Source: Paenarthrobacter sp. A20
GTDB taxonomy: Bacteria > Actinomycetota > Actinomycetes > Actinomycetales > Micrococcaceae
NCBI RefSeq assembly: GCF_024168825.1
Contig: NZ_JALJWH010000001.1
Coordinates: 930,001-994,000 of the forward strand
Direction of reading: 5' to 3'
DNA length: 64,000 nt
The notes beneath the pieces were generated by a model that saw only the letters and a program-made list of their open reading frames with translations, ran no database searches and was not told the DNA's origin. A program made the translations under genes and the position numbers. Positions 41,966 through 50,980 of this stretch are shown in pieces (the stretch's first letter is position 1; each line of letters opens with the position of its first letter).

Positions 41966-43071
41966 GTCCCACCACCGCGCCGGATCACCTGGACATCACC
42001 GCTGACGACGGCGTTCGGCTCACCGCAGACCACTACCGCACACCAGTGGACGGGGAAGCCCTAGGGACGGTCCTGATCCGGACACCCTACGGCCGGACCC
42101 AGTACGCGGACCAAGCCCACGCATGGTGCAGTGCCGGATACGACGTAGTGGTCCAGGACGTCCGTGGGCGCTACGGGTCCGCCGGCGCATGGAATCCCTA
42201 TGACAAGGAGGGCCCGGACGGAGCAGCCACCGCCCGGTACCTCGCAAGGAACGGGTTGCTCAGGGGCCCACTCATTCTGGCTGGAGCCTCCTACGATGCG
42301 CACTGTGCAGTTGAAGCAGCCCGGGTTTTGGAGGTGGCACGGCGTCCGGAGGTGGCACGGCGTCCGGAGGAGGCGGCCGCCAGGCCCCTGGCCGTGGTGG
42401 CGATGGTGCCGGCACTGGGCCTCTGGGAAACGGCCAGGGAACCTGATGGCACACCGCGCTTGCGGGACAGGATTGGCTGGTGGCACCAGCACGGTTTCGG
42501 CAAGGAATCCGGCCACCCTTTACCCGCCGCGGAGCTCCGGAGGATATACCGGCAGGCTGAGGAACGCGGGATGGACTGGACGATTCACAACCTCATGGAC
42601 GACGCCACGTATGGTCCGGGTTCCGCCGCTGGTTGGAGGCGGCTCTGGGACGCCCCACCAGCCGATCTCCACGGGCTTTATGGCCAGCTGAACACGCCGC
42701 TCCTGATGATTTCGGGGCAGCGGGACTTCTTTGTTGCCGAAGCTGCGGAGCTGGTGAGGGCCTGGGGCAGCGCGGCGCCGCGGACTTTGGTGGAAACCCT
42801 CTGGGGGCCATGGGGACACGGACTCGCCAACGACCTCGACGCCGGAACCGCCGCCGCACTCCGCGAACAGGGCGGCCTGATGGCCCGGATCAAGGACTTC
42901 CTGGGTGCTGCCAGCGGTTGGGATCCACCCGGCACCCAGCCCGGGCCCCTTGGAGACCCCCGCCCGCCAGTCCTCCAGTGGGAACCCGGCGCCCAGCCAC
43001 ACACATGGCGCTGGGCGCCCACCACCCCCGAGACGCTGCCGCACCCCCTGAACAACCACGGAGAATCATGA
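41962..43071 (+). CDS. S15/CocE-type alpha/beta hydrolase of the RiPP operon
   Basis: A 369-residue protein starting at ATG 41962 in an ATGA overlap; upstream frame is inside the E1-like gene. Family signatures: DDGVRLTADHYRTP, GTVLIRTPYGRTQ, VVVQDVRGRYGSAGAWNPY, nucleophile in LILAGASYDAHCAVEAAR, Asp in LMISGQRDFFV and His in LWGPWGHGLANDLD. The Xaa-Pro dipeptidyl-peptidase/CocE family cleaves peptide or ester bonds. A tandem 18-base repeat inserts EVARRPEVARRPEEAAARP after the nucleophile elbow. It may trim the leader or hydrolyse the finished compound. It lacks the usual C-terminal jelly-roll domain, so it is shorter than typical members. Confidence 0.82.
   Translation: MSPTTAPDHLDITADDGVRLTADHYRTPVDGEALGTVLIRTPYGRTQYADQAHAWCSAGYDVVVQDVRGRYGSAGAWNPYDKEGPDGAATARYLARNGLLRGPLILAGASYDAHCAVEAARVLEVARRPEVARRPEEAAARPLAVVAMVPALGLWETAREPDGTPRLRDRIGWWHQHGFGKESGHPLPAAELRRIYRQAEERGMDWTIHNLMDDATYGPGSAAGWRRLWDAPPADLHGLYGQLNTPLLMISGQRDFFVAEAAELVRAWGSAAPRTLVETLWGPWGHGLANDLDAGTAAALREQGGLMARIKDFLGAASGWDPPGTQPGPLGDPRPPVLQWEPGAQPHTWRWAPTTPETLPHPLNNHGES
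42331..42366 (+). repeat. Two tandem 18-base units in the S15 hydrolase gene
   Basis: GAGGTGGCACGGCGTCCG occurs at 42331-42348 and 42349-42366, followed by a degenerate third copy. It is in frame and encodes EVARRP twice. Confidence 0.9.
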
Positions 43072-44459
43072 CCACAACAGCCGAAGCCCTGGGCCTGCTT
43101 CCCTTGCACACCTTGGTGGACCAGCAGACCGGAATCATCCGCAGGGTCCGTCCCGTTCTCACCCCGGAGAACGCCCCACCCGCATACACGTCCATGACCG
43201 CGGAGGTATCGAACGCGCGCTGGCTGGGTGACTGGCCCGCCGACCGCGTCTCGCTGGGCACCACGTTCGGCGACAGCCGGCAAGCCTGGATCGCGGCCGT
43301 CGCCGAAGGCATGGAACGGTACTGCGGCAACTTCATCCCCGCAGACCTCCCGGACCACCACTACTTCACCGGGACGGCCCGTGAGCTGACAGCGTCAGGC
43401 CGGGCCGCCGTCGGGCTTGAACAACTGCCGCGATTCGCGGACTGGCAGCTGGAGCGTGCGGCCTTCCCCTACCGGAACCTCGACGCCGACACTCCCGCTC
43501 TGTGGACAGCGTGCAGGCGGGAATCGGACAGCTCGGACGTGTGGCTGCCAGCCAGCCTCACCCTCCTGAACTGGCGGCAACGGCGTTTCCGTGACCTCCC
43601 GCGGATCCATCATCTGAACTACGCGGGGATCGCCACCGGGCAGGGCCGCGCTGATGCCACGGACAGGGCGGTGCTGGAAACCATCGAACGCGACGCCCTG
43701 GAACTGTGGTGGCATTTGGACGGGCCCACCCGCGGTATCAGGCCAGAGAGTGTTCCCGGTCTGGTGGACGCCATGGCCGGTTGCCGGTTGCAGTACTGGG
43801 TGGTGGAAATGCCCAGTGAGTTCGCCCCCTGCATGGCTGCCTTGGTGTTCGACCCGGATTCCGGGCTGTACGCCGCCGGGTTCTCCTGCAAGAACGATCC
43901 CGCTGAAGCGGCACGCAAGGCAGTCCTGGAGGCCGTCCACACCTGGATCTACTCCCAAGGTGCCACCGACGCCGATGGTTGGGTGTTCCAGGCAGTCGAG
44001 GCAGGGCTCATGGCCAAGGGGCTGTACCTGGAACACCGCGAAGACCGTCAATACCTGGACGACGTGGGGCCCGGATTCGGGGCAGTCCGCGATCTCGGTG
44101 CACATGTTCAGGTGTGGCTTGATCCCCGGACACACGTCCTCGCGGAACGCTTCACCAAGCCCGCGGGTGGGCTGGTGGACGTTGCTGCCGTGGATGACGT
44201 GTCCATGCCGGAGCTCTACAGGCGGCTGGAATCGGCCGGCCACACCGTATATACCCGTGAACTGACCACTCCCGACGTCGCGGTGACCGGCCTGAGTGTT
44301 GTCCGCGCCGTGGTGGGAGGACTGGTTCCCAACGCCCCGGCCGCTTTCGCCTATCTAGGCTGCCCCAGGTTCACCACAGCGGCCTTGAAGCGCGGGTGGC
44401 GTGAAACGGCGCCGGCACTGCCGGAGGACTTCACCCTCACCCCACCTCCCCACATGTAA
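43068..44459 (+). CDS. YcaO-domain cyclodehydratase
   Basis: A 463-residue YcaO protein; ATG 43068 overlaps the previous stop as ATGA. ATP/Mg-binding motifs appear in order: SRQAWIAAVAEGMERYCG (Glu80, Glu83), ETIERDALELWW (Glu204, Glu207, Arg208, Asp209) and RKAVLEAVHTW (Glu288). The C-terminus ends Pro-rich (LTPPPHM), as in azoline-forming YcaO enzymes where this tail shapes the active site. It would use ATP to cyclise Ser/Thr side chains of the precursor onto the backbone, giving oxazolines. The adjacent E1-like and SagB-type genes complete a SagBCD-like set. Confidence 0.93.
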   Translation: MTTTAEALGLLPLHTLVDQQTGIIRRVRPVLTPENAPPAYTSMTAEVSNARWLGDWPADRVSLGTTFGDSRQAWIAAVAEGMERYCGNFIPADLPDHHYFTGTARELTASGRAAVGLEQLPRFADWQLERAAFPYRNLDADTPALWTACRRESDSSDVWLPASLTLLNWRQRRFRDLPRIHHLNYAGIATGQGRADATDRAVLETIERDALELWWHLDGPTRGIRPESVPGLVDAMAGCRLQYWVVEMPSEFAPCMAALVFDPDSGLYAAGFSCKNDPAEAARKAVLEAVHTWIYSQGATDADGWVFQAVEAGLMAKGLYLEHREDRQYLDDVGPGFGAVRDLGAHVQVWLDPRTHVLAERFTKPAGGLVDVAAVDDVSMPELYRRLESAGHTVYTRELTTPDVAVTGLSVVRAVVGGLVPNAPAAFAYLGCPRFTTAALKRGWRETAPALPEDFTLTPPPHM

Positions 44460-45625
44460 TGGACGTACCCCACGTGCTCCTTCCCTCAGGATTTACCCGC
44501 GCCTGGAGCCACGAGGTTCCTGGTCCCGTGCAGCCGCCCGGTCCCCTGCAGCAGCCCGGTCCCCAAGGTGCCCCGGCATCCGGCACGGTTGAGCACCAGC
44601 GGCATGATGGGCTCCCGGTGGCCGCCATGCTGCGGGCCATCTGGTGGAGCGAGGACTTCCACCCCAATCCCGCCACCGGCCTGCCCGGGAAGGTGCGTAA
44701 ACGCCCAGTTCCGTCGGCCGGTGGGTGTTACCCGGTGCAACTGCGGGTCCTCTGCGGGGAGGGCTGCGATGTGCCTCCCGGAACATACGTGTTTAACGGC
44801 ACCGGCTTGAGCGGCAGCGGCGGCGAGTTGCTCCGCCTGCGGAACCACGACGGCGGTACCCCACCCCAAGGGGGTCCGCGGGCACCCGCGCGGGGCGCCG
44901 TCGTCGTGCTCACCGTGCTGCCGCAACGCACCTTGGCGAAGTACCACCACCGTGCGGGTCCGCTACTGATCGCGGACGCTGCGTATGCGGCGGTGGCCCT
45001 GGTTCACCATGCCGCCGCCCGGGGTGTGGACGCCCGGTGGGATGTTGTGTCGCCTGTCCGTTATCCCGGCTCCGTTCCCGAGTTCTCGCTGGCCACGGTG
45101 TCTCTGGGGGTGTCTCAGGCGAGGTGCCCGCAGCGCCGTCATGACCGGATCGCCGGGGTTTCGGAGGCGCAGCTGGCTGCCCGCAGGAGCTGTGACTTCT
45201 CCCGCTTGCGTGCCCGCCCGGCCGCCGGCGCGGACCGGGTGGTTGAGGACCTCCTGGAGCGTTCCCTCCTTTCCTTCCCGCAGCAAGCCCCTCCGTCCTG
45301 CCGCGCCCGCGTCCTGTCCGCGGAGTCGCTCCGCGATCCGGAGCTGGCCGATCGATGCGCCGGGCAGCACTGGATAGGGAACCTCGGCGCCCTGTTGGTT
45401 TTCGAGACCCCGGGCACGCCAACCCCGGCCGCCATGTGGTGGGCCGCCACGGTGGCCGCCCACACCCTCTATACCGCGCTTGGGGCGGACCTGCCCGTGG
45501 AATTTCGGCCGGTAGGTGGCTGGACCGGCTCCCACAGCGGCTGGACCACGCTCCATGGACTGGGCGTAGCAATCCGGAAACCACTCACCACAAACCATGA
45601 AAGGGCCACGCATGCTGGTCAATAA
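44459..45625 (+). CDS. SagB-type FMN-dependent azoline dehydrogenase
   Basis: A 388-residue nitroreductase-fold protein; its ATG shares one base with the YcaO stop. The FMN-binding motif is KRPVPSAGGCYPVQLRVL (about 81-98); a second, degenerate half follows. Segments AKYHHRAGPLLIADAAYAAVALVHHAAARGVDARWD and GQHWIGNLGALLVFETPGT fit duplicated SagB-like proteins. It would oxidise oxazolines to oxazoles. Residues 21-38 are a low-complexity Pro/Gln/Gly stretch. The catalytic Lys/Tyr pair known from BcerB-type enzymes could not be assigned with confidence. Confidence 0.85.
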   Translation: MDVPHVLLPSGFTRAWSHEVPGPVQPPGPLQQPGPQGAPASGTVEHQRHDGLPVAAMLRAIWWSEDFHPNPATGLPGKVRKRPVPSAGGCYPVQLRVLCGEGCDVPPGTYVFNGTGLSGSGGELLRLRNHDGGTPPQGGPRAPARGAVVVLTVLPQRTLAKYHHRAGPLLIADAAYAAVALVHHAAARGVDARWDVVSPVRYPGSVPEFSLATVSLGVSQARCPQRRHDRIAGVSEAQLAARRSCDFSRLRARPAAGADRVVEDLLERSLLSFPQQAPPSCRARVLSAESLRDPELADRCAGQHWIGNLGALLVFETPGTPTPAAMWWAATVAAHTLYTALGADLPVEFRPVGGWTGSHSGWTTLHGLGVAIRKPLTTNHERATHAGQ

Positions 45626-47393
45626 GAGGCTCTTCCAGATGACGGCTGGGCACCGCGGCCGGCTGGCTGGAGTGACAGCCCTGCTCTGCATCACCACGGC
45701 GAGCTACTGGTTGCAGGCGTGGTTCCTGGCCCAGGCCCTGGCGGCGCTGGTGGTTCTGGTGCGGGTTCCCGGAAACCCCGACGGCGGCATGTACGGGCCG
45801 CTGGTTCCGTACCTTGCCGGGGTTCTCGCCTGTGGCCTGGGGCGCCTTGTGATCCAGCAGTTCCATGCCCGGCTGGCCAGTTCCTTGGGTTCCGGGGTGC
45901 GGTTGCAGGTACGCCGGAAGTTGGCCGACAGCTTGCTCCAGCCCGAACGGCTCAGGGATACCTCGGACCGCGGTGGAGCCCGGCGGCTGGCCCTGAGCGA
46001 AGGTGTGGACGGAGTGGACAGCTACATCAGCCAGTACATTCCCCACGCTTTCCAACTGCAGATAGTGGTGCCAGCGCTTCTTGTCTGGATCGCGTGGCTG
46101 AATCCCTTGTTGGCGCTTGCCTTGGCCCTTGCCGTGGCCGTGGCTGTTGGTGCGCCGAAACTCTGGGGGAAGGCCCTGGCGAAACGCGGACAGCAGCACT
46201 GGGACAGCTACGAGGCACTGAGCGCCGACTTCCTGGAGGCCCTCCAAGGGATGCGGACCCTCAAGATCCTCCACGCCGTTCCCCGGACAAGGGCGCGGCT
46301 CCATCACAGGTCCCAGGAGCTCCACAGGGCAACCGTGTCCACCATGCGCACATCCCTGGTGGACACGGCGTTGGCGGACTTCGGAATCCAGGCAGGGATG
46401 CTGGCCGCCGCCGCGCTGGCCGCATTCGCAGCGCTGGGGCAGGGGCCATTGCCCGGACCGGAGACTGCGGCGATCACGTATTTCCTGCTGATCCTCTCGT
46501 CAGAAGTCTTCAGGCCGGTGCGGGATCTGGCACGCCAATGGCATGCCGGGTATCTGGGGCTCTCGGCCTTGGGCAGTATTGACGCAGCGGGAGGCGCGGA
46601 CACCCGCGATGGCCGTCCGCTCACGGGCGAAGGGCAGGCGCGTTCCACGCATGGTGCCCCGTCCGTGCCTGGTGCCCGTTCCGCGCACGGTGCCCTTTCC
46701 GCGCTCGGGGTGCGTCCCGGCGTCGTGCCTCCCGGTCGTCTCACGTTGGAGAACGTGAGTTTCCGATACTCAGGTGCGGACCCCTGGGTTCTGCGGGATG
46801 CGTCGGCTGAGATCCAGCGCGGCGGCCTTACTGCGCTGGCGGGGGTGTCCGGGGCGGGGAAGAGCACGCTGTTCGACCTTCTGTTGGGGTTCCTGCCGGC
46901 GGGGGAGGGCCGGATCTGCCTGGACGGTCAGCCACTCAGGCCCAGTGACGTCAGCGTGGTCTCACAACGCAGCTACCTCTTTCCGGGGACCATCCGGGAG
47001 AACCTCCGCGTGGTTGCGCCTGCTGCTACGGAGGAGGAGATCCAGCACGTCGTGGAGATTGCCGGCCTGGCGGAGGAACTGCGGCAATGGCCCCAAGGCC
47101 TGGACACCGTGTTGTCCGAAGGGGGTGGATCCGTCTCGGGAGGCCAGCTCCAGCGGCTTTCGATTGCACGGGCGCTCCTGGTGGACAGGCCGGTTCTCCT
47201 GCTGGACGAGCCAACGTCCGCCCTCAACACAGAGATCGCTGGGCGGGTGTTGGAGGGGCTTCGCCGCGAAGCCGGACGCCGGATGGTGCTCATGATCGCC
47301 CACCGGCCCGAAGCCCTCGCTGCCGCGGACACCGTACTCCGCTTGGCACATGGCCAACTCCACACACAGCAACAGGAAGCAGCCACGCTATGA
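45612..47393 (+). CDS. CydD-like ABC half-transporter (membrane and ATPase domains fused)
   Basis: I chose ATG 45612 because AAAGG lies eight bases upstream; ATG 45597 is an alternative. 593 residues: six helices (1-300), ending with SSEVFRPVRDLARQWHAGYLG typical of CydD-type exporters, then a low-complexity insert with THGAPSVPGARSAHGALSALG, and an ATPase with GVSGAGKSTLF (Walker A), VSGGQLQRLSIARAL (signature) and PVLLLDEPTSAL (Walker B). It pairs with the next gene as a heterodimer, probably exporting the modified peptide. It overlaps sagB by 14 bases. Confidence 0.9.
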   Translation: MLVNKRLFQMTAGHRGRLAGVTALLCITTASYWLQAWFLAQALAALVVLVRVPGNPDGGMYGPLVPYLAGVLACGLGRLVIQQFHARLASSLGSGVRLQVRRKLADSLLQPERLRDTSDRGGARRLALSEGVDGVDSYISQYIPHAFQLQIVVPALLVWIAWLNPLLALALALAVAVAVGAPKLWGKALAKRGQQHWDSYEALSADFLEALQGMRTLKILHAVPRTRARLHHRSQELHRATVSTMRTSLVDTALADFGIQAGMLAAAALAAFAALGQGPLPGPETAAITYFLLILSSEVFRPVRDLARQWHAGYLGLSALGSIDAAGGADTRDGRPLTGEGQARSTHGAPSVPGARSAHGALSALGVRPGVVPPGRLTLENVSFRYSGADPWVLRDASAEIQRGGLTALAGVSGAGKSTLFDLLLGFLPAGEGRICLDGQPLRPSDVSVVSQRSYLFPGTIRENLRVVAPAATEEEIQHVVEIAGLAEELRQWPQGLDTVLSEGGGSVSGGQLQRLSIARALLVDRPVLLLDEPTSALNTEIAGRVLEGLRREAGRRMVLMIAHRPEALAAADTVLRLAHGQLHTQQQEAATL

Positions 47394-49051
47394 GCGTCAC
47401 CGAACGCACACCCCGCAACCCGCTCCTGGGCCTGGTTCCGCACATGTCCGGCGAGTGGGCAGGGATAGTATGGACCGCCGTTGTGGGCATCCTGAACAAC
47501 CTGGCCCTCATTGTCCTGGCGGTGGTCGGTTCCTACGTTGTGGCGCTGGCTGTGATGAGGCAGGAGTCCGCAGCCGCCGAATGGTGGGTTGCCGGGGTGA
47601 TGGCCGTGGTGTTCAGGGCGGTGCTGACGTGGCACGAGATGGACATCTCGCACAGCATTGCGTACCGGATCCTGGCCGCGCTGCGCATGGCACTCTTTGA
47701 CGGTTTCGCGCGCGGCGTCCCTTCCCGCAAGCCGGACCAGCACACCGGAAAACTCGCCGCCACGGCCATGGGCGATGTTGAAAAGCTGGAGTTCTTCTAC
47801 GCCCACACGGTTGCCCAGCTGGCTGGCTCCGCAGTGCTGTTCGTGGCCGGCGTGGCTGTGGTGTGGCCGCTGGGGCCGGGCCTGGCCGGGGCCTTGTTGC
47901 TGGGGTTCGTGGCGCTGGTGGCGGTGACGCTCCCGGGATTGCGCAGGGGCGCCGTGCTGGGTGCGCGGGTGCAGGAGGCGCGGTCCGGGGTGTCGGTACT
48001 CGCCGTGGACCTGCTGGCCGGCACCCGCGAGATCCTGGGTTTCGGACTGCGGGAGCACGCTCAACGCCAGCTGCAGGACCAGAGCCTGGCAGTGGATGCC
48101 GGCCAGCGTAGGCTCAACTCCTTCCTTGCCCTGGCAGCGTCCTTGCGCGAGCTGTGTGTCCTGGGCACCGTGGTGGCGGTCTTCCTTGCAGCCATCTCAC
48201 AACCCGGGCTGGATCCTGTGTGGCTGCCCGCCCTGGTGGCCGGCACTCTGACTCTCCTGGCTCCGGTGGCCGAGGGCGTTGCCACCGTGACCCAGCTCCA
48301 GCCGCACCGTGCCAGTGCCCAGCGCGTTGGGGAGGGCATCAGCCTGCCCTCGGCCGCCACGGTTTCGGGGCCCCTCGTGGAGTTCAACCCCCAGGGGCCG
48401 CTGGGTCTGGAGGTCGGGAACCTGCAGTTCACGTACGACGGCGGCGCGCCGGCTTTGCGCTCGACGTCCCTGTCGGTGGCGCCCGGCGAGCATGTGGGGA
48501 TCAGTGGCCCCTCCGGGGCAGGAAAGACCACGCTTGCCCGGTTGTTGGTGCGCTTGTGGGTGCCGGATTCGGGGAGTATCTCGCTGGTGTCGCGCAGCGG
48601 GGAGTCCGTGGACGCCTGGGCTGTGGACGAGGCGTCATTCCGGCGTATGGTCACGTTGGTGGAACAGGACGCCCCGGTTTTCCAGGGTTCCGTCCTGGAC
48701 AACATGCGCCTGGCCCACCCCGCGGCAACTGAAGCCGACGTCCTGTCAGCCTTGGACCTGGCCGGGCTTCCGCTCGCCGGCGAACGATGGGCGGATGGTG
48801 TGGATACTGTGGTCGGCGAGCAAGGGGTAAGTCTGTCCGGTGGTGAGCGTGCCCGCTTCTGCTTGGCCAGGGCCCTGTTGATCAAGCCCAAGATTCTGGT
48901 GCTGGATGAAACCACAGCCAGCCTGGATCCTGCCTCGGAACGTGCCCTGGTGGAAGCTGTTGCTGCGATCGCCGGCGACACCACGGTGATCACGGTGTCC
49001 CACAGGGAGTCAACCCTGGCCGCATGCCACCGGCGGGTGCAGCTGGGTTAG
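47390..49051 (+). CDS. CydC-like ABC half-transporter (membrane and ATPase domains fused)
   Basis: A 553-residue protein; ATG 47390 overlaps the previous stop (ATGA), and the upstream frame belongs to the shadow of that gene. Six helices are followed by an ATPase with GPSGAGKTTLARLL, VSLSGGERARFCLARALL and KILVLDETTASLD, and the H-loop TVSHRES. The pairing with the preceding gene matches CydDC-type heterodimers; no cyd oxidase genes are nearby, so peptide export is the favoured role. A bidirectional terminator follows. Confidence 0.9.
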   Translation: MSVTERTPRNPLLGLVPHMSGEWAGIVWTAVVGILNNLALIVLAVVGSYVVALAVMRQESAAAEWWVAGVMAVVFRAVLTWHEMDISHSIAYRILAALRMALFDGFARGVPSRKPDQHTGKLAATAMGDVEKLEFFYAHTVAQLAGSAVLFVAGVAVVWPLGPGLAGALLLGFVALVAVTLPGLRRGAVLGARVQEARSGVSVLAVDLLAGTREILGFGLREHAQRQLQDQSLAVDAGQRRLNSFLALAASLRELCVLGTVVAVFLAAISQPGLDPVWLPALVAGTLTLLAPVAEGVATVTQLQPHRASAQRVGEGISLPSAATVSGPLVEFNPQGPLGLEVGNLQFTYDGGAPALRSTSLSVAPGEHVGISGPSGAGKTTLARLLVRLWVPDSGSISLVSRSGESVDAWAVDEASFRRMVTLVEQDAPVFQGSVLDNMRLAHPAATEADVLSALDLAGLPLAGERWADGVDTVVGEQGVSLSGGERARFCLARALLIKPKILVLDETTASLDPASERALVEAVAAIAGDTTVITVSHRESTLAACHRRVQLG

Positions 49052-49061
49052 CTTCCCGCTT

Positions 49062-49087
49062 CCCCCGCCCGTCCCCTCGGGCGGGGG
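49062..49087. terminator. Bidirectional terminator between RiPP and importer operons
   Basis: CCCCCGCCCG (49062-49071) pairs perfectly with CGGGCGGGGG (49078-49087) around a 6-base loop, in the 47-base gap between convergent genes. Confidence 0.85.
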
Positions 49088-49098
49088 AATTGAAGGGC

Positions 49099-50118
49099 TT
49101 AGAACGCGTCGGGGTGGAGGCCCTTGGCGATCTGCTCCACGGCGCGGAGGTTGCCCCAGGTTCCGGGCATGACGTCATCGGAGTTGATGGCCACCAATCG
49201 CTGGTTCTTCACCGCGTCCACCTCAGGGAACTTCTCCTGAAGGAAGGTGCGGGTGGCGTCCTCGTGGGCCTTGTCCAAGGTGGTGAACACGATGACCTCG
49301 GGGTTCTTCTGCACCAGTGTCTCCGGGGAGATCATGGCAGAGAAGAACTTGGCGAAGGCTTCATCGGACGGGCTGAAGAGGTTCTCGCCACCGGCAGTCT
49401 TGATCATGTCGTACTCGATCCCTGCCCCGATGGCCGCAATGGAGTTCCCCTCAACAAACAGCTCCACCACGGTGGGCTTCTCCTTGCCTTCCACCTTTGA
49501 TTCAACCGACGCCAGCATCTCAGCCGCTTCCGTCCGAACGGCAGACGTACGCTCACCGGCGCCGACTACAGCGCCGATGTTCCCGATATCCGTGAGGATG
49601 TCCTTGACCTCGGCCTTGCTCCGGCGTTCCATGCAGCCCGCCGTTGCTATGTAGGACTCAGCGCCTGCAGCTTTGAGTTGTTCGATGCTCGCAAAGCCCT
49701 GCTCGGCAGTGAATTCATACGCTGTGGGGGAGTAGACGAAATCGGGGTTTGCACCCAGCAGGACTTCACGCGACGGCGGCATCTGATCGCTCAGCTGCTG
49801 CACATTACCGAGCTCCTTCAGTTCCGGCAGCAGCTCGCTGCCTTTGGTCTGTGCCTCGGCCACTACCTTGTCCGCGGCGCCCAGCTTCACCAGCAGCTCG
49901 GACTGTCCGGGAGTCATGGCCACCACGCGCTGGGGAACGGAGGTGAAGGTCAGGGTGCGGCCGCAGTTCTCGATTTCTCCCGCGGGTTGCGCAGCGACAC
50001 CGGCGTTTTCCTTGGCGGGTGTTTGGCTGACTGCTTGACCGCAGCCGGACAACAGCATTCCGCTGAGTGTCATCACGCTCAGGACTGCCGTGGTTTTGGG
50101 CAGGGTGGATTTCTTCAT
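49099..50118 (-). CDS. Metallophore-type ABC substrate-binding lipoprotein
   Basis: A 339-residue lipoprotein with signal peptide and lipobox LLSGC (Cys26). It has the two-lobed FecB/BtuF-like fold: CGRTLTFTSVPQRVVAMTPGQSELLVKLGAADKVV, GANPDFVYSPT, GGENLFSPSDEAFAKFFSAMISPETLVQKNPEVIVFTT and RLVAINSDDVMPGTWGNLRAVEQIAKGLHPD. It is the third gene of the permease - ATPase - lipoprotein operon under the second metal box. It probably captures the metal-loaded peptide or another siderophore-like complex outside the membrane. Confidence 0.9.
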   Translation of the reverse strand: MKKSTLPKTTAVLSVMTLSGMLLSGCGQAVSQTPAKENAGVAAQPAGEIENCGRTLTFTSVPQRVVAMTPGQSELLVKLGAADKVVAEAQTKGSELLPELKELGNVQQLSDQMPPSREVLLGANPDFVYSPTAYEFTAEQGFASIEQLKAAGAESYIATAGCMERRSKAEVKDILTDIGNIGAVVGAGERTSAVRTEAAEMLASVESKVEGKEKPTVVELFVEGNSIAAIGAGIEYDMIKTAGGENLFSPSDEAFAKFFSAMISPETLVQKNPEVIVFTTLDKAHEDATRTFLQEKFPEVDAVKNQRLVAINSDDVMPGTWGNLRAVEQIAKGLHPDAF

Positions 50119-50158
50119 GGTGTGCCTCCAGATGGGTTGTATCGGGTGATGGGTAAGT

Positions 50159-50980
50159 TCAATGGCGGGCGGTGGAGAACTCCGCGTCCTGGCTGGGTGG
50201 CGGCGTCTGTTCCGGCGTCTTCGCTGCGATGGCGATCAGCGCCCTCCCGGTCAAAGGATGCTCCAGCGTCCGGGATTCAACACCGAAGCAGCGGCGGATC
50301 AGCTGAGGGTCCAGCAGTGTTGACGGCGGCCCGAAAGCCTGCAGCCGCCCGGACTGCAGCACTGCCACCTGGTCACAGAATTCCGCCGCGAGGTTCATGT
50401 CATGCAGGGCCGCCAGCACAGTCCTTCCACGCGAAGTGACCAGATGCATCAGCTCCAGTTGGAAGGCGACATCGAGGTGGTTGGTAGGTTCATCCAGGAC
50501 CAGGACCGGTGCTTCCTGAACGAGTGCCCGCGCCAGGAGGACCCGCTGCTTTTCCCCGCCGGACAACCCCGCAAAGTAGCGGTCCGTCAGGGAGGAGGCC
50601 CCGACGTCGAGCATTGCTTGGTGGACGAGGTGGTGGTCCCTGTCCGAATCGGCACCGAATCCGCGCTGATGCGGGGCTCGGCCCAGCATCACAACCTCGC
50701 GGGCTGTCATGGGAAAGTCCTGACTGGATTCCTGGGCCATCACGGCCACGCGGAGCGCGGCCTGCCGGGAGTTGAGGCTGCGGACATCCTGGCCGCCTAC
50801 GGTGACGGTCCCCGAGGTGGGTTTGTTCACCCGGTACAGGGCACGCAGAAGAGTGGATTTGCCGCATCCGTTGGGGCCCAGAATGCCAACCACGGAACCG
50901 CTGGGCGCGGTGAAAGAGACGTCGTGAACCACGGGGGTGCCGCCGAGGGCGATGCTGACGTTGAGGAATTCCACTTTCAT
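50159..50980 (-). CDS. Metallophore-type ABC importer ATPase (FecE/FhuC-like)
   Basis: A 273-residue ATPase; ATG 50980 overlaps the permease stop (ATGA), and further upstream frame lies inside that gene. Motifs: GILGPNGCGKSTLLRAL (Walker A), AVMAQESSQDFPMTAREVVMLGR (Q-loop), LSGGEKQRVLLARALVQ (signature), VLVLDEPTNHLD (Walker B), AALHDMNLA (H-loop). It powers the adjacent FecCD-type permease. The C-terminal extension after RLQAFGPPSTLLDPQLIRRCFGV is usual for the family. Confidence 0.93.
   Translation of the reverse strand: MKVEFLNVSIALGGTPVVHDVSFTAPSGSVVGILGPNGCGKSTLLRALYRVNKPTSGTVTVGGQDVRSLNSRQAALRVAVMAQESSQDFPMTAREVVMLGRAPHQRGFGADSDRDHHLVHQAMLDVGASSLTDRYFAGLSGGEKQRVLLARALVQEAPVLVLDEPTNHLDVAFQLELMHLVTSRGRTVLAALHDMNLAAEFCDQVAVLQSGRLQAFGPPSTLLDPQLIRRCFGVESRTLEHPLTGRALIAIAAKTPEQTPPPSQDAEFSTARH

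Noticed and set aside
42633..43067. N-terminal extension of the YcaO frame
   Set aside because: Lies inside the S15 hydrolase gene; ATG 43068 with ATGA overlap gives the normal YcaO start.
47087..47389. N-terminal extension of the second ABC half-transporter
   Set aside because: It is the shadow of the first ABC gene in another frame; ATG 47390 overlaps that gene's stop.
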